Positions 1-8,345 of a stretch of 64,000 bases of DNA are shown here, piece after piece. This stretch comes from Phytohabitans aurantiacus (GTDB lineage Bacteria > Actinomycetota > Actinomycetes > Mycobacteriales > Micromonosporaceae): positions 1 through 64,000 of the forward strand of contig NZ_BSDI01000040.1 in assembly GCF_027923225.1 (NCBI RefSeq). Direction: 5' to 3'. Every line of letters starts with the position of its first letter. Position 1 is the first letter of the stretch. A program made the position numbers and the translations under genes. The notes under the pieces are model-generated. The model was not told where the DNA came from. It saw nothing but the letters and a program-made list of their open reading frames with translations, and made no database searches.

Positions 1-189
1 CGCCGCGTAGTCCGGTCATAGCCTGACAGCGCGGCGGCTGCCCCTCGTTGATCTCTTTGGTCCACACAACCCAGGTGATCTACACCGGGGCGGCCGCCGT
101 CACCTGTAGTGACACCCGTGGCCCTGACCACAGTGGACGATCAGACGTTCTGAATAGCGCTCAAGGATTGCCGTACAAGAACACGGCGG

Positions 190-486
190 TCAGCAGGTCC
201 CCGTGCCCGTTCCGTGAGTATTTCGGCACCGCCCTGACACGGCGTCGTTACTCCCCTCCCCCACGCCTGCCGCCCGCGAACGGCGGACGCGGCGGCGCAG
301 CAGCACCGCGCCCGACACAGCAGCGCCGGCCGTCACGCCGGCCGCCGCCTCAAGCCCGCCGACCGCAATCCCGGATACGCCGGCCAGGACACCGGCGAGA
401 ACGAGCAGATGGACGGCACAGCACGCCACCATCGCCGCGCCGGCACCGGCGACGGCCGGCACGGAACCGCCCTCACGCCGGTTCAT
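190..486 (-). CDS. small membrane protein downstream of merA, candidate mercury uptake protein
   Basis: A 98-residue protein with two hydrophobic stretches (about residues 8-35 and 45-63) followed by a basic, low-complexity tail. The first hydrophobic stretch carries a vicinal cysteine pair (VACCAVHLL). Paired cysteines in the first membrane helix are typical of MerT/MerF/MerC-type Hg(II) importers, and the gene starts 36 bp after the merA stop on the same strand, so co-transcription with merA is likely. The import role is inferred from the Cys pair and the neighbour. No HMA domain is present, and the C-terminal tail resembles no family I know. Confidence 0.55.
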   Translation of the reverse strand: MNRREGGSVPAVAGAGAAMVACCAVHLLVLAGVLAGVSGIAVGGLEAAAGVTAGAAVSGAVLLRRRVRRSRAAGVGEGSNDAVSGRCRNTHGTGTGTC

Positions 487-522
487 CGAACATCCCTATC
501 GTTCATCGATTCGCCTTCGATG

Positions 523-1938
523 TCAGACGGCGCAGCAGGACAGGTCGGCAACATCGCGGGTAAACGCCTGCGCGGCGAGCTTCAAGCCTTCCGCAGCCGT
601 CAGGTAGGGGGACCACATCTCGGCAACCTGCCGCACCGTCATGCCCGCCGCGAGGACATACACGCCGGCGGCAGCCAGTTCCCCGGCCGCTTCGGCCACG
701 GCGTGTACGCCGAGCAAGCGGCCTGTGTCGGCGTCTACGACCAGTTTGACCATGCCTCGGGTGTCCCGATTGACCACTGCCCGCGGCATGTACTCCAGAG
801 GCAGGACTCGGCAGTCGCAGTTGTACCCGGCCTCGACGGCTTGGGCCTCCGTCATTCCGGCGGCGGCGATGGCGGGGCTGGTGAAAATCACTCGCGGGAG
901 GTGGGCGTAGTCCACGGTACGGCCGGCGCCGGTAAGGGCATTGCCAGCGGCGACATCGCCGTGGTGGGCGGCCACGTACACATACTGAGGCGCCCCGGTC
1001 ACGTCGCCAGCTGCCCACACGCGCGGATTCGTCGTGCGCAATTCGTCGTCAACCACGATCTCACCCCACGCGCCGGTCGCCACACCGACCCGATCGAGGT
1101 TCAATCCGGCGGTGACCGGCCGTCGGCCCGTGGCCCCAAGGATTTCATCTGCCCGTACCTGTCCGGCGGGCAAGGCCACAACCACTTGGCCGTTGTCGCG
1201 CCACACCTTGGTAACCGGCGCACCGGTGTACACGGTGATGCCTTCATCGGCGAGGATCGACTCGATCGCCACTGAGGCCTCTGGTTCGTCGAACGGCGCC
1301 AGCCGGTCCAGCGCCTCGACGACCGTCACCTGCGTGCCCAGTCGGGCGAAGAGTTGCGCTTGCTCAAGACCGATCGCGTTGCCCCCGACCACCACCATCG
1401 ATCCTGGCAACTGAGCCAGATCCATCGCGGTCGTGGACGTCAGATAGCCGGCCTCGGCGAGACCGTCAATGGATGGCGCGGTCGGCGCCGACCCGGTTGC
1501 GACCAGATACTGGCCAGCCTCGATGCGATGCACGCCGCCGCTGTCGAGCTGGACGTCCAGCACCGGGTCTCGTCGCGTGCCGGCGAACCGCGCCACTCCC
1601 GCGACTATCTCCCACCCGTACCGGCCAGCCAGATTGATGTACTTGTCCGACCGCATCCCCGCGACCAGGGCGTCCTTGCCGAAAACCAGCTCCTCGAACT
1701 CCACGCGGCCGACGCCGGCGCTGATGCCCGGAAACCGGTCGGCGGTGGCGGCAACCTGCCTGACGTGAGCTGCCGCGAGCAGCGCCTTCGACGGCACGCA
1801 GCCGGTGTTGACGCAGGTGCCACCGACTGTGCCGGCTTCGATCATTACCACCGAAGCGCCGTACCTGCGCGCGCTGATCGCTGCGGCGAATCCGGCGGCA
1901 CCCGAACCCACGACCGCCAGGTCGTACCTCTTGGCCAC
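523..1938 (-). CDS. merA: mercuric reductase MerA
   Basis: Flavoprotein disulfide reductase that reduces Hg(II) to Hg(0) with NADPH in the cytoplasm. The N-terminus has the FAD-binding motif VVGSGAAGFAAA, then the redox-active GTCVNTGCVPSK, an NAD(P)-binding VVVGGNAIGLE, a second FAD motif (WAAGDV) and the dimerisation domain. The last residues include the vicinal pair LSCCAV that separates MerA from other family members. The N-terminal HMA domain of many MerA proteins is absent. A GTG start at 1938, preceded by GGAGG, gives 471 aa; the frame stays open upstream to 1998, but that would run into the divergent merR control region. Confidence 0.93.
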   Translation of the reverse strand: MAKRYDLAVVGSGAAGFAAAISARRYGASVVMIEAGTVGGTCVNTGCVPSKALLAAAHVRQVAATADRFPGISAGVGRVEFEELVFGKDALVAGMRSDKYINLAGRYGWEIVAGVARFAGTRRDPVLDVQLDSGGVHRIEAGQYLVATGSAPTAPSIDGLAEAGYLTSTTAMDLAQLPGSMVVVGGNAIGLEQAQLFARLGTQVTVVEALDRLAPFDEPEASVAIESILADEGITVYTGAPVTKVWRDNGQVVVALPAGQVRADEILGATGRRPVTAGLNLDRVGVATGAWGEIVVDDELRTTNPRVWAAGDVTGAPQYVYVAAHHGDVAAGNALTGAGRTVDYAHLPRVIFTSPAIAAAGMTEAQAVEAGYNCDCRVLPLEYMPRAVVNRDTRGMVKLVVDADTGRLLGVHAVAEAAGELAAAGVYVLAAGMTVRQVAEMWSPYLTAAEGLKLAAQAFTRDVADLSCCAV

Positions 1939-1980
1939 CTCGCCCACACCTCCACAACCCATCCGGTCATCCGGATCAAT

Positions 1981-2013
1981 CGCATCTGATGCTATCATGC
2001 GATCCTACGGATC
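1981..2013. promoter_or_regulatory. probable merR/merA divergent operator
   Basis: The 97-bp gap between the divergent merA and merR starts holds two adjacent inverted repeats: CGCAT-11 nt-ATGCG at 1981-2001, and GATC-5 nt-GATC at 2001-2013. ArsR-family repressors bind such short imperfect palindromes between divergent promoters. Assignment as the MerR operator is inference from position. Confidence 0.45.
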
Positions 2014-2035
2014 GATACGGAGTGGAGGCGCGGGT

Positions 2036-2413
2036 ATGGCCCAATTAGGCGAGGCACACCCGGTCGCGCTGCTACTACCCCACGACGACGAAGGCGTCGG
2101 CGTGGTGGCCAAGTTCTTCCGGGCTTTGGGCGACCCGACCCGGCTGCGGCTCCTCGAATACCTCCTACATGAGGAGCACACCGTGGGCGAGTGCGTGGAA
2201 CACGTCGGGCTCGCGCAGAGCAGAGTCTCCACCCACCTGGCCTGCCTAGCCGACTGCGGCTACCTCACCGCCCGCCGATCCGGACGGCGAACCTTCTATC
2301 GGGTCACCGACCCCAGAGTCGGCGAGCTCGTCAGCCTCACCCGCGCCCTCGCCGCCGACAACGCCGCAGCCGTGGCCGACTGTGTCCGCATCGCCCCGCA
2401 GCCGGGACTGTAG
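2036..2413 (+). CDS. merR: ArsR-family mercury-responsive repressor (actinobacterial MerR)
   Basis: A 125-aa winged-helix regulator of the ArsR/SmtB type, with FRALGDPTRLRLLEYL followed by the recognition helix around SRVSTHLACLADCGYL. Actinobacterial mer operons use an ArsR-type repressor rather than the classical MerR family, and the cysteines in VGECVEHV and LADCGY are plausible Hg(II) ligands. It diverges from merA. The ATG at 2036 is preceded by GTGGAGGCGCGGGT. The frame is open further upstream to 1805, but that extension lies antisense to merA. Confidence 0.85.
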   Translation: MAQLGEAHPVALLLPHDDEGVGVVAKFFRALGDPTRLRLLEYLLHEEHTVGECVEHVGLAQSRVSTHLACLADCGYLTARRSGRRTFYRVTDPRVGELVSLTRALAADNAAAVADCVRIAPQPGL

Positions 2414-2535
2414 AAACAAGGGCTCAGCGCAGAAACGTAGGCGGTTGCTCCTAAGTGGCCGACATCTACACCAACCCCACTGCCCCTATGACAAAGTCCG
2501 ACCGGCGCGACGACGCCGAGCGATCCGCCGCCGTA

Positions 2536-2910
2536 CTAGCTCGCCGCAGGCTCGTGCACGGCTAGCAGGGCGGCGAGCTGGGTCATTAGGCCGGGGCGGG
2601 CTCGGTAGTGGACCCAGGTGCCGCGGCGTTCGGCCTCGACGAGGCCGGCGTCGCGGAGGGTCTTGAGGTGGTGCGAAATCGTGGGGCCGCTGAGAGTGAA
2701 GGAAGGGGTGAGGTCGCAAACGCAGATCTCGCCGCTTGGCGCTGAGGCGATCATCGACATCAGCTGGAGCCGGACCGGGTCGCCGAGTGCCTTGAACGCC
2801 GGGGCGAGCACCGCGGCGGTCTCGGCGGGGATGCGTTGCTCGCTGAGCGGCTGGCAGCAGACCGCGCCGGCGGAGAGGTCGGTCACGGCGAGAGCAGTCT
2901 GTTTAGACAT
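2536..2910 (-). CDS. arsR: ArsR-family metalloregulator (probable arsenic repressor)
   Basis: A 124-aa winged-helix repressor. It has FKALGDPVRLQLMSMI, the metal-sensing ICVCDL motif at the start of the DNA-binding region, and the helix GPTISHHLKTLRDAGLV. An extra CC pair near residue 18 (GAVCCQPL) is common in actinobacterial ArsR and could join the As(III) site. No arsenite permease, arsenate reductase or other ars gene is adjacent, so it is an orphan in this window. The start at 2910 is chosen because the protein then begins just before the family N-terminus; upstream extension to 3159 has no family similarity. Confidence 0.8.
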   Translation of the reverse strand: MSKQTALAVTDLSAGAVCCQPLSEQRIPAETAAVLAPAFKALGDPVRLQLMSMIASAPSGEICVCDLTPSFTLSGPTISHHLKTLRDAGLVEAERRGTWVHYRARPGLMTQLAALLAVHEPAAS

Positions 2911-3344
2911 GTGCCTAGGTTGACAGATTTCGAAACAGAGTGCAACGCTAGTTAGAAGAACATCAAGACAGCCCGGGGCTCGGGCCATGCTTCGCGGTAT
3001 ACCAACAGCCGAATCGATCAGACACAGGACGACACCGTACGCGCGTACGTGTCGTTGACGTGTCACGATCGTCGACAGTGGACGCTGTGTCGACCACAAC
3101 GCGCGTAACCGAGTAAAGGGGCCGTCTCGCGAGCTCGCACCACAACCACCACGGGACATAAGACCTGCTCAGACCACATCTGCACCGATCTCCACGACCC
3201 CGGTGTGAGGCGGCCCGGACCCGTTCGCTAACGGCCGAGCCACCGATCACAACGGCATCCAGCAGCGAAAACGCGCCAACCGTATGGCCGTACGGGCAAA
3301 ATCAAGTGTCAGGACACGATCAGCACATCCACGTCCATCAAACA
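2911..3344. other. intergenic region without a recognisable gene
   Basis: About 430 bp upstream of arsR. Short open frames exist on both strands, but their translations are Arg/Ser-rich and match no family. The arsR promoter should lie at its left end: on the minus strand, TTGCAC at about 2944 precedes an A/T-containing stretch. It ends at the tRNA-type terminator. Confidence 0.4.
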
Positions 3345-3369
3345 AAAATGCCAGCTGAGCTGGCATTTT
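3345..3369 (-). terminator. Rho-independent terminator of the original tRNA-Pro gene
   Basis: Perfect 11-bp stem (AAAATGCCAGC / GCTGGCATTTT) with a 3-nt loop. Read on the minus strand it is followed by a T-run, immediately downstream of the tRNA 3' half at 3375-3417. This suggests the left side is the native 3' flank of the tRNA gene. Confidence 0.8.
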
Positions 3370-3374
3370 ACAAA

Positions 3375-3417
3375 GTCGGGACGGCCGGATTCGAACCGAC
3401 GACCCCTTGACCCCCAG
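3375..3417 (-). repeat. attachment-site repeat, left copy: 3' half of tRNA-Pro(GGG)
   Basis: 43 bp that read on the minus strand from the anticodon loop (CTGGGGG, anticodon GGG) through the anticodon 3' stem, T-arm (GGTTCGAATCC) and acceptor 3' strand. They match a second copy at 46448-46490 with one mismatch. The 5' half of a tRNA does not follow at 3418 onward, so this is a displaced fragment, not a functional tRNA. tRNA-Pro 3' ends are known integration sites for actinomycete integrative elements such as pSAM2. Confidence 0.85.
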
Positions 3418-3786
3418 GGGCGTGGGAACGGTTCCACTATGGAGTGTTGCCTCGTGTCGGCCTATGCCTTCACATCCAATTGACCTCCTCATATTAACAC
3501 CGCTGTGTGCTGACCGGTGTGGTGTCATGCTTCCGAGTCCACCTGGAGTCGATCTCCGCTGTGAGCGGATTGTTAGCGCGCTCCGGTCAAGTGTCCTTCG
3601 TGTTGGTGGGTCCACACTGGACCCGCAAACACCGAAAACGAAACGCAGCATGCCGAATGGTTGCCCTACCGGGTTCGGGCAGCGACGCACCCAGCGTGAA
3701 CGGGGCACACTCCAGATCCAGCGCTGCGATACGCCGGGGTCGCGCTCCCAAACACTCGACGAAATGCGGGACAGCACCCTCCGGAA

Positions 3787-3845
3787 CCGGGACACGTCCC
3801 GGACCGGGACACCGACTGATCGGCACCCGTCCCGGCATGTCCCGG
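3787..3845. repeat. cluster of five CCGGGAC/GTCCCGG heptamers
   Basis: The gene-free stretch 3418-3937, just inside the left boundary, contains five exact copies of one heptamer: CCGGGAC at 3787 and 3804 and its complement GTCCCGG at 3796, 3829 and 3839. The first pair forms a palindrome with a 2-nt spacer. Such a cluster near an att site could be protein-binding sites, but no partner is shown. The rest of the stretch contains no convincing gene. Confidence 0.5.
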
Positions 3846-3937
3846 TCTCGGCTTGCGCATGTCGTGTGGCGGGGCAGCACGATCGGGACGTCGCGCCACG
3901 ATCGCACGCACCAGTTGGCTGATCCCCTACTCCCTGG

Positions 3938-5269
3938 TCAGGCCGCTCGTACGAGCGTGTGCTTGACCGTTTGCGGATTCACTTGGACTGCCGCGCCGCC
4001 GGTTGCCGCTAGGCACGGCTTGCCGTCCGGGGTGGTCAGTGTCGTGAGAGCGACGTTTTTTAGCGTGACGACAAGCGTGGTACCGTCGAGCACGATCGGC
4101 AGCTCCGGGATCTGGGTGACCGGCTGCGGGGGCAGCTTGGCGACCTCGCCGCGGACGGCCGCGATGATCAGCGGCGCCATGCCGTTGACGATGGTCTCGA
4201 GGAGGTTGTCGAGGATCGCCGGCACGCCCTTGAAGTCGAGGTCGAAGCTGATGGCGTCGATGCTGTCCAGATCGACCGTCACCTCGTTGGCGGCGTTGAC
4301 CGCTGCCGTCGCGTGTACCGTCGGTCGGGCGACGCCGGTCGCGCTGAATGAGGTGAGGTTCTTCGCCCAGAAGTGCACGTCCACGTCGACCCGGGCTGCG
4401 CCGTGCAGTTGGCCTTTCTGGCCGGGCACAAGCTCGATTGAGATTTCCGAGATCCGGGCACGGAAGTCGGCCTTCAGCGTGATCGAGAAAAGGAAGAAGT
4501 CGAACCGCTTCTCCCAGTGACCGGTGATCTCCTGTCCGGCCGTGGCCTCGTTGAGGAGGCCATTGAGGACCTTTGGCAGGACCGCAACAAAGACTGTGCC
4601 GTCGGGCCATCCGCCGGCCAGCGGAGCCGGATCCGGCTGCTCGGGTAGCACGGAGGTGGTGGCGAGCAGGCGGCCGTCGCCAGTGGCGACGACGGGCGAT
4701 GCGACCTGCAGGTTACCCAGGCCGATCGGCGGGATCTGAATGGGAAACAGGAAGTTCTGCTCGATCAGCCGGATCAGCTCCGGCCCCAGACCGCGGTTGA
4801 CGATCTCGGCCAGATCGGGGTTGTCCGGTATGTTGATTGTCAGGGTGACGAGGTCCGGCGTCATGACGCCGCCGGACACCACGATCAGCTGCAGACCTGC
4901 ACGTACGGATGCCTCGATCTGGGTCGGCTCGGGGTCGCCGGCGTAGTGGACGACGGCAACCAACCGATCCACGGTCAGCTCGAACGACGCGCGCGACTCG
5001 GCCGCCGCCCCGGCTACGATGTCCTGGTCGGTGAGCCCGGCGAGCTGCCGTAGCTGCTCCTCGCGGTGTTGCCGCACCAGCGCCGAGGGGCGTAGCGCGA
5101 CAACCGGAGCCGACGCGATGTCGTACTCGATCGCGGTCACGGTAAGTGGCGGCAGGGAGACGGGCACGGTTCCCTTGAGCAGGCGGTCGTGGGCGGCGTC
5201 GTACACGGTCCGGACGAACTCGTTCAAAGCGAGTTCGTCCGTACCGAGCACCGCGTCGTAGTTAGCCAT
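3938..5269 (-). CDS. protein of unknown function, possible TULIP-like lipid-binding fold
   Basis: 443 aa with no signal peptide and no membrane helix. The sequence alternates hydrophobic and polar residues in long beta stretches, with amphipathic helices (for example around ILDNLLETIVNGMAPLIIAAV). It appears to be two repeats of a long beta-sheet plus helix, and this pattern resembles TULIP/BPI-like tubular lipid-binding proteins. That comparison is by eye and weak. The start at 5269 is preceded by GAGGACCC. The gene is last in a minus-strand group after a lipoprotein and a small membrane protein, which would suit an envelope or lipid-related task. Only the coding status is firm. Confidence 0.6.
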   Translation of the reverse strand: MANYDAVLGTDELALNEFVRTVYDAAHDRLLKGTVPVSLPPLTVTAIEYDIASAPVVALRPSALVRQHREEQLRQLAGLTDQDIVAGAAAESRASFELTVDRLVAVVHYAGDPEPTQIEASVRAGLQLIVVSGGVMTPDLVTLTINIPDNPDLAEIVNRGLGPELIRLIEQNFLFPIQIPPIGLGNLQVASPVVATGDGRLLATTSVLPEQPDPAPLAGGWPDGTVFVAVLPKVLNGLLNEATAGQEITGHWEKRFDFFLFSITLKADFRARISEISIELVPGQKGQLHGAARVDVDVHFWAKNLTSFSATGVARPTVHATAAVNAANEVTVDLDSIDAISFDLDFKGVPAILDNLLETIVNGMAPLIIAAVRGEVAKLPPQPVTQIPELPIVLDGTTLVVTLKNVALTTLTTPDGKPCLAATGGAAVQVNPQTVKHTLVRAA

Positions 5270-5388
5270 GGGTCCTCCTCAGTTGTCGTACTCACGATTG
5301 CCGCGAGTCGGTATTCACGATTCACTCCGGTCGCTGTGGAGCGCTTCCGGGGATTCCCTGGCTGGCCCTCGCTAATGGGCGCGACGCA

Positions 5389-6153
5389 TCAACGGGGCAC
5401 AACGCGGTCGATGATGCTGGGACAGAAAGTGAAGGCGGCCTCCAGGGCGATCGTGACGAAGACGTTGCCCTTGGCGCTGCGCAATCTTCCCGCCAGCCAG
5501 CCGGTCAGGCCCTCGTTGAGACCGGTGCAGATGGCGCTGAAAGTAGCCCGCAGAGCACCAGAGCGTTCAGCCGGCGGAGCCGGCGGCCGAGGTGTCGCCA
5601 CGGTTTGGTTGCCTGCGGTGAACCTGAGAAACTGGCCGCTTGTCCAGTCCAGTTGGGCCGGCTGGTAGCGGCATGTCCGGCGAATGAGGCTAATCAGCTG
5701 GTTGAGTGCTGGCAGCGCGCTGAGGTCCGCACCCGGGATCGTGGCGAACAGGCGGCCCAACGAGTGGCGGACGCCGATGTTGCACCAGTCGGACAGGAAG
5801 TGCTCGATCGCGGCCGGCGTGACGCCCCAGGCCGGGTTCACGGCGGTCAACTGCCGCGCCACCGACTGGATGCAGCAGGCAAGGTCAGGCAATTCCACAT
5901 CGAACTGCCGGAGCTGATCGGAACTGAGCACTGACATGTCCGCCTCGCCACCCCGTGTCGCGTCGGCGAGCAGGGCGTCCGCCCAGGCCGCATCGGAGGT
6001 GTCGGGAACCGGCTGATGTGGCGTCGGCAGCCTGCCCTGAGCTGTCCGCGGAACGACCGGCGAAGACCCTTCGTGCGGAGTGTCGGATGAGCAGCCTCCA
6101 GCGAGGAGCACAGTGAGCACCACAATTAGCAACAGAGTCCGAGGGGTTCTCAT
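5389..6153 (-). CDS. lipoprotein of unknown function
   Basis: 254 aa. The N-terminus has a basic pair, a hydrophobic core and a lipobox LLAGGC at about residues 17-22, so it should be lipid-anchored outside the cytoplasmic membrane. Six further cysteines (one CC pair) in the mature part could form disulfides. The start at 6153 is chosen because GAAGGA lies 8 nt upstream. An alternative ATG at 6174 overlaps the stop of the preceding gene as ATGA but has no ribosome site and would bury the signal peptide by seven residues. No family recognised. Confidence 0.7.
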   Translation of the reverse strand: MRTPRTLLLIVVLTVLLAGGCSSDTPHEGSSPVVPRTAQGRLPTPHQPVPDTSDAAWADALLADATRGGEADMSVLSSDQLRQFDVELPDLACCIQSVARQLTAVNPAWGVTPAAIEHFLSDWCNIGVRHSLGRLFATIPGADLSALPALNQLISLIRRTCRYQPAQLDWTSGQFLRFTAGNQTVATPRPPAPPAERSGALRATFSAICTGLNEGLTGWLAGRLRSAKGNVFVTIALEAAFTFCPSIIDRVVPR

Positions 6154-6170
6154 GATGCCGTCCTTCGCGG

Positions 6171-6407
6171 TCATTTCGGCGGGATGAGCTTGCGCGCGAG
6201 ATAGGTGACGATCGCCTGCAGCACGGATTTCGCGGCTGACAGCCCGAGTGCGATCCAGTACTCCCTGGTCCACTGCAGATCGGTGAGGCTGGTACTCAGC
6301 ACGAGCACGACGGCGACTGCGACGTCCAGGAACAGACCGAAGAAGAACGCGCGCGTCCCCCGTTGTCGGGCGTCGGCCTCGTTCGACTTGGGCGGAAAAG
6401 TGGTCAT
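6171..6407 (-). CDS. small two-helix membrane protein, holin-like
   Basis: 78 aa with a charged N-terminus, a hydrophobic helix at about residues 20-38, a short loop, a second helix at about 48-65 and a basic end (ARKLIPPK). Size and topology are those of small phage holins and related two-TM proteins, but no lytic enzyme lies nearby, so the function is open. The ATG at 6407 has a strong GGAGG six bases upstream; the longer frame to 6446 lacks a site. It probably leads a three-gene group with the lipoprotein and the 443-aa protein. Confidence 0.6.
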   Translation of the reverse strand: MTTFPPKSNEADARQRGTRAFFFGLFLDVAVAVVLVLSTSLTDLQWTREYWIALGLSAAKSVLQAIVTYLARKLIPPK

Positions 6408-6487
6408 GATGAACCTCCGAAAGTGGTCGGTGTCCCTCACGGTCACTTGCGGACCGCACCCGCCGCTTCGGGGCTACCCCTGGCATC

Positions 6488-7678
6488 TCAGCCGTCGAGG
6501 ACCACCGGCAGGCTCGTGAAGCCGCGCAAGGTCGGACTCGGTCGCCGCGTCGCCTCCCCCGCAAGGCGAGCCTTGGGAAAGCGCGCGAGGAATCGCCTGA
6601 GCAGGACTATCGCCAACTGCTGGGCCAACGCGGCGCCGAGACAGTAGTGCGGGCCTGCTCCAAAGCTCAAGGCGTCGCGGTCCGTGCGGGCGGGATCGAA
6701 CCGGTCCGGCGCCGGGAATCGCTGCGGGTCACGGTTCGCCGACCCCAGCACCAGCGTGATGTCCGCTCCCGCCGGAACCGTCACCTCGCCAATGCGGCAA
6801 GTGCGGCTGGCGACACGCTCGGTGAGCTGCACTGGAGAGTCCCAGCGCAGCGTCTCGGCGATGAGTGCCGCCGGATCGGCTGACCTGTGCTCGCCGCGCA
6901 GCACCGCATGAAGGGCGTTGCCGATCAGGCCCGAAGTGGTCTCGTTGCCTGCGGCGAACAGCAGCAGTAACGCGTCGTGGGCCTCGCCGGTCCGAAGCCT
7001 GCCGATCCGGGCCGCTGCGGCCAGCGTGGAGGCCACATCGCCACGCGGGTGCTCGGATCGCTCCTCGATCAGTTCGGAGAAGTAGCTCCCGAGGCGATCC
7101 GCGGCCTGGTCGGCGCGGTCGCGTACCGCTGGCGCCAAGAGCGGGTCCAGTACCGCGACCAGGTTGTCGACTGTTGAGGCCAGCCACCGCCGGTCCGCTT
7201 GCGGCACTCCGAGGAGATCGCTGATCACCGTCAGCGGCACAGGCGTCGCGACGACGGTCTGCAGATCGACCACCGAGCCGACGGCGCCGCGCTGGGCGAG
7301 CGTGTCGAGCGCACGATCGACGACCGATTCGAGGTTCGGGCTAACCGGCAGCGCGTCGCGAAGGATCCGCCGCAGGCGGGCATGATCGGGCGGATTGCGC
7401 CGTAGCAGCGAGTTGTAGAGGAACACCGCCGCTGAGTGTTCACGCCAGCCGGGCTCGCGAACGTCCAGCCAGGCTGGGTCCGGTGTCCGGATGTCAGGGT
7501 CGCGCAGCACGGCGGCGCAGTCGCGATGGCGTAGGACGAAAAAGGTGTCCAGCCGCAGGTCGTAGAGCACCGGAGTGATCTCGCGCAGTCGCCGGTACCT
7601 CGCGTACGGGTCGTCCTGGCCGGCGGCGGTGAACCATCGTTCCGCCGCCGCCGTGCCGTCATCGGCGGTTCCGGGCAT
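6488..7678 (-). CDS. cytochrome P450
   Basis: 396 aa, the usual length of soluble bacterial class I P450s. The I-helix motif AGNETTSG (oxygen activation), the K-helix ExxR (ETLR) and the heme-Cys loop FGAGPHYCLGAALA are all present, so it should be a functional monooxygenase. No ferredoxin or reductase gene is next to it, so electrons must come from elsewhere. It starts 5 bp after the upstream unknown gene on the same strand, and both diverge from the LuxR-type regulator at 8346. The substrate is unknown; nearby dipeptidase and copper oxidase genes hint at a small-molecule pathway. Confidence 0.93.
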   Translation of the reverse strand: MPGTADDGTAAAERWFTAAGQDDPYARYRRLREITPVLYDLRLDTFFVLRHRDCAAVLRDPDIRTPDPAWLDVREPGWREHSAAVFLYNSLLRRNPPDHARLRRILRDALPVSPNLESVVDRALDTLAQRGAVGSVVDLQTVVATPVPLTVISDLLGVPQADRRWLASTVDNLVAVLDPLLAPAVRDRADQAADRLGSYFSELIEERSEHPRGDVASTLAAAARIGRLRTGEAHDALLLLFAAGNETTSGLIGNALHAVLRGEHRSADPAALIAETLRWDSPVQLTERVASRTCRIGEVTVPAGADITLVLGSANRDPQRFPAPDRFDPARTDRDALSFGAGPHYCLGAALAQQLAIVLLRRFLARFPKARLAGEATRRPSPTLRGFTSLPVVLDG

Positions 7679-7682
7679 TGAC

Positions 7683-8198
7683 TCAGGCGGCGGCGTCGCG
7701 CCGCACCAGCCTCGCGGTCGCCTCGGTCAGCGGGTCCGGGGGTTGCGGCAGCCGCTGCAGCACGTCCCCGATGACTCCGATGGCCCGCTCGGCGATGTCG
7801 CGATCGAGGTCGCCCAGCCGGACCAAGGTACCCAGGGCGATCTGGAACCACGTGCCGCAGAAGTGCGCCGTGGGTGGGAAGAGCGTCACGCAAGCGTGAT
7901 CATCGCAGTTGACCCGTACGACCTGCAGATGCGTGAGGTGGTTACCGAGCCGGTGTGGGTCCCCGGCGCTCGGTGACCACGTGGCCATAACGAGGTAGCA
8001 CCCCGGCGGCACCTCGAACTCCGCGTGGCCACAGTGGGTCTCGATGTTGGTGTAAGGCGTTGGCTCACGACCGTCGCGGCACCAGGTCAGGAACTCGCCG
8101 TCGCACGTGAGTACGTGCACGAACCACTGGTGTTGAAGGTCGATTTTGCAGGGGTCCCCGACCTCGGTAACCCACACGTTCATGGTTGCTGTTCCCAC
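7683..8198 (-). CDS. Cys/His-rich protein of unknown function, co-transcribed with P450
   Basis: 171 aa. The first ~115 residues look like a beta-sandwich (a central PPGCYLVMATW strand resembles transthyretin-like/carboxypeptidase-regulatory folds) and are rich in Cys and His, which could bind a metal or heme. A helical C-terminus follows. A GTG start at 8198 with GGAGG just upstream is preferred; the longer frame from 8240 would start inside the 15-bp inverted repeat. The stop lies 5 bp before the P450 start, so the two form an operon. No family recognised. Confidence 0.6.
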   Translation of the reverse strand: MGTATMNVWVTEVGDPCKIDLQHQWFVHVLTCDGEFLTWCRDGREPTPYTNIETHCGHAEFEVPPGCYLVMATWSPSAGDPHRLGNHLTHLQVVRVNCDDHACVTLFPPTAHFCGTWFQIALGTLVRLGDLDRDIAERAIGVIGDVLQRLPQPPDPLTEATARLVRRDAAA

Positions 8199-8207
8199 GG
8201 TTCCTCC

Positions 8208-8251
8208 AGGCGTATCCGATGCGATCTGCTCACATGGCATCGGATACGCCT
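8208..8251. promoter_or_regulatory. 15-bp perfect inverted repeat between divergent genes, candidate operator
   Basis: AGGCGTATCCGATGC at 8208-8222 is repeated exactly in inverse at 8237-8251 with a 14-bp spacer. It sits 10 bp upstream of the P450-operon start and about 95 bp upstream of the LAL regulator. Half-site length and location suit a dimeric regulator, most simply the divergent LuxR-family protein. No T-run follows, so terminator function is less likely. Confidence 0.55.
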
Positions 8252-8345
8252 AGCCAGCCGCGTCCGGAGAAACCCTTGGAAACCCGGCCTGGCGCGCGCC
8301 GAAAGCCGACAGCGATCAATTGATGACCGTCGGTACCTTGATGTC

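Noticed and set aside
3375..3450. Intact tRNA-Pro gene at the left repeat
   Set aside because: Only the 3' half from the anticodon loop is present; the sequence to the right does not form D-arm or acceptor 5' strand.
8025..8345. Upstream extension of the LAL regulator to 8025
   Set aside because: It runs antisense through the unknown gene and the inverted repeat, and has no family similarity before the GTG at 8346.
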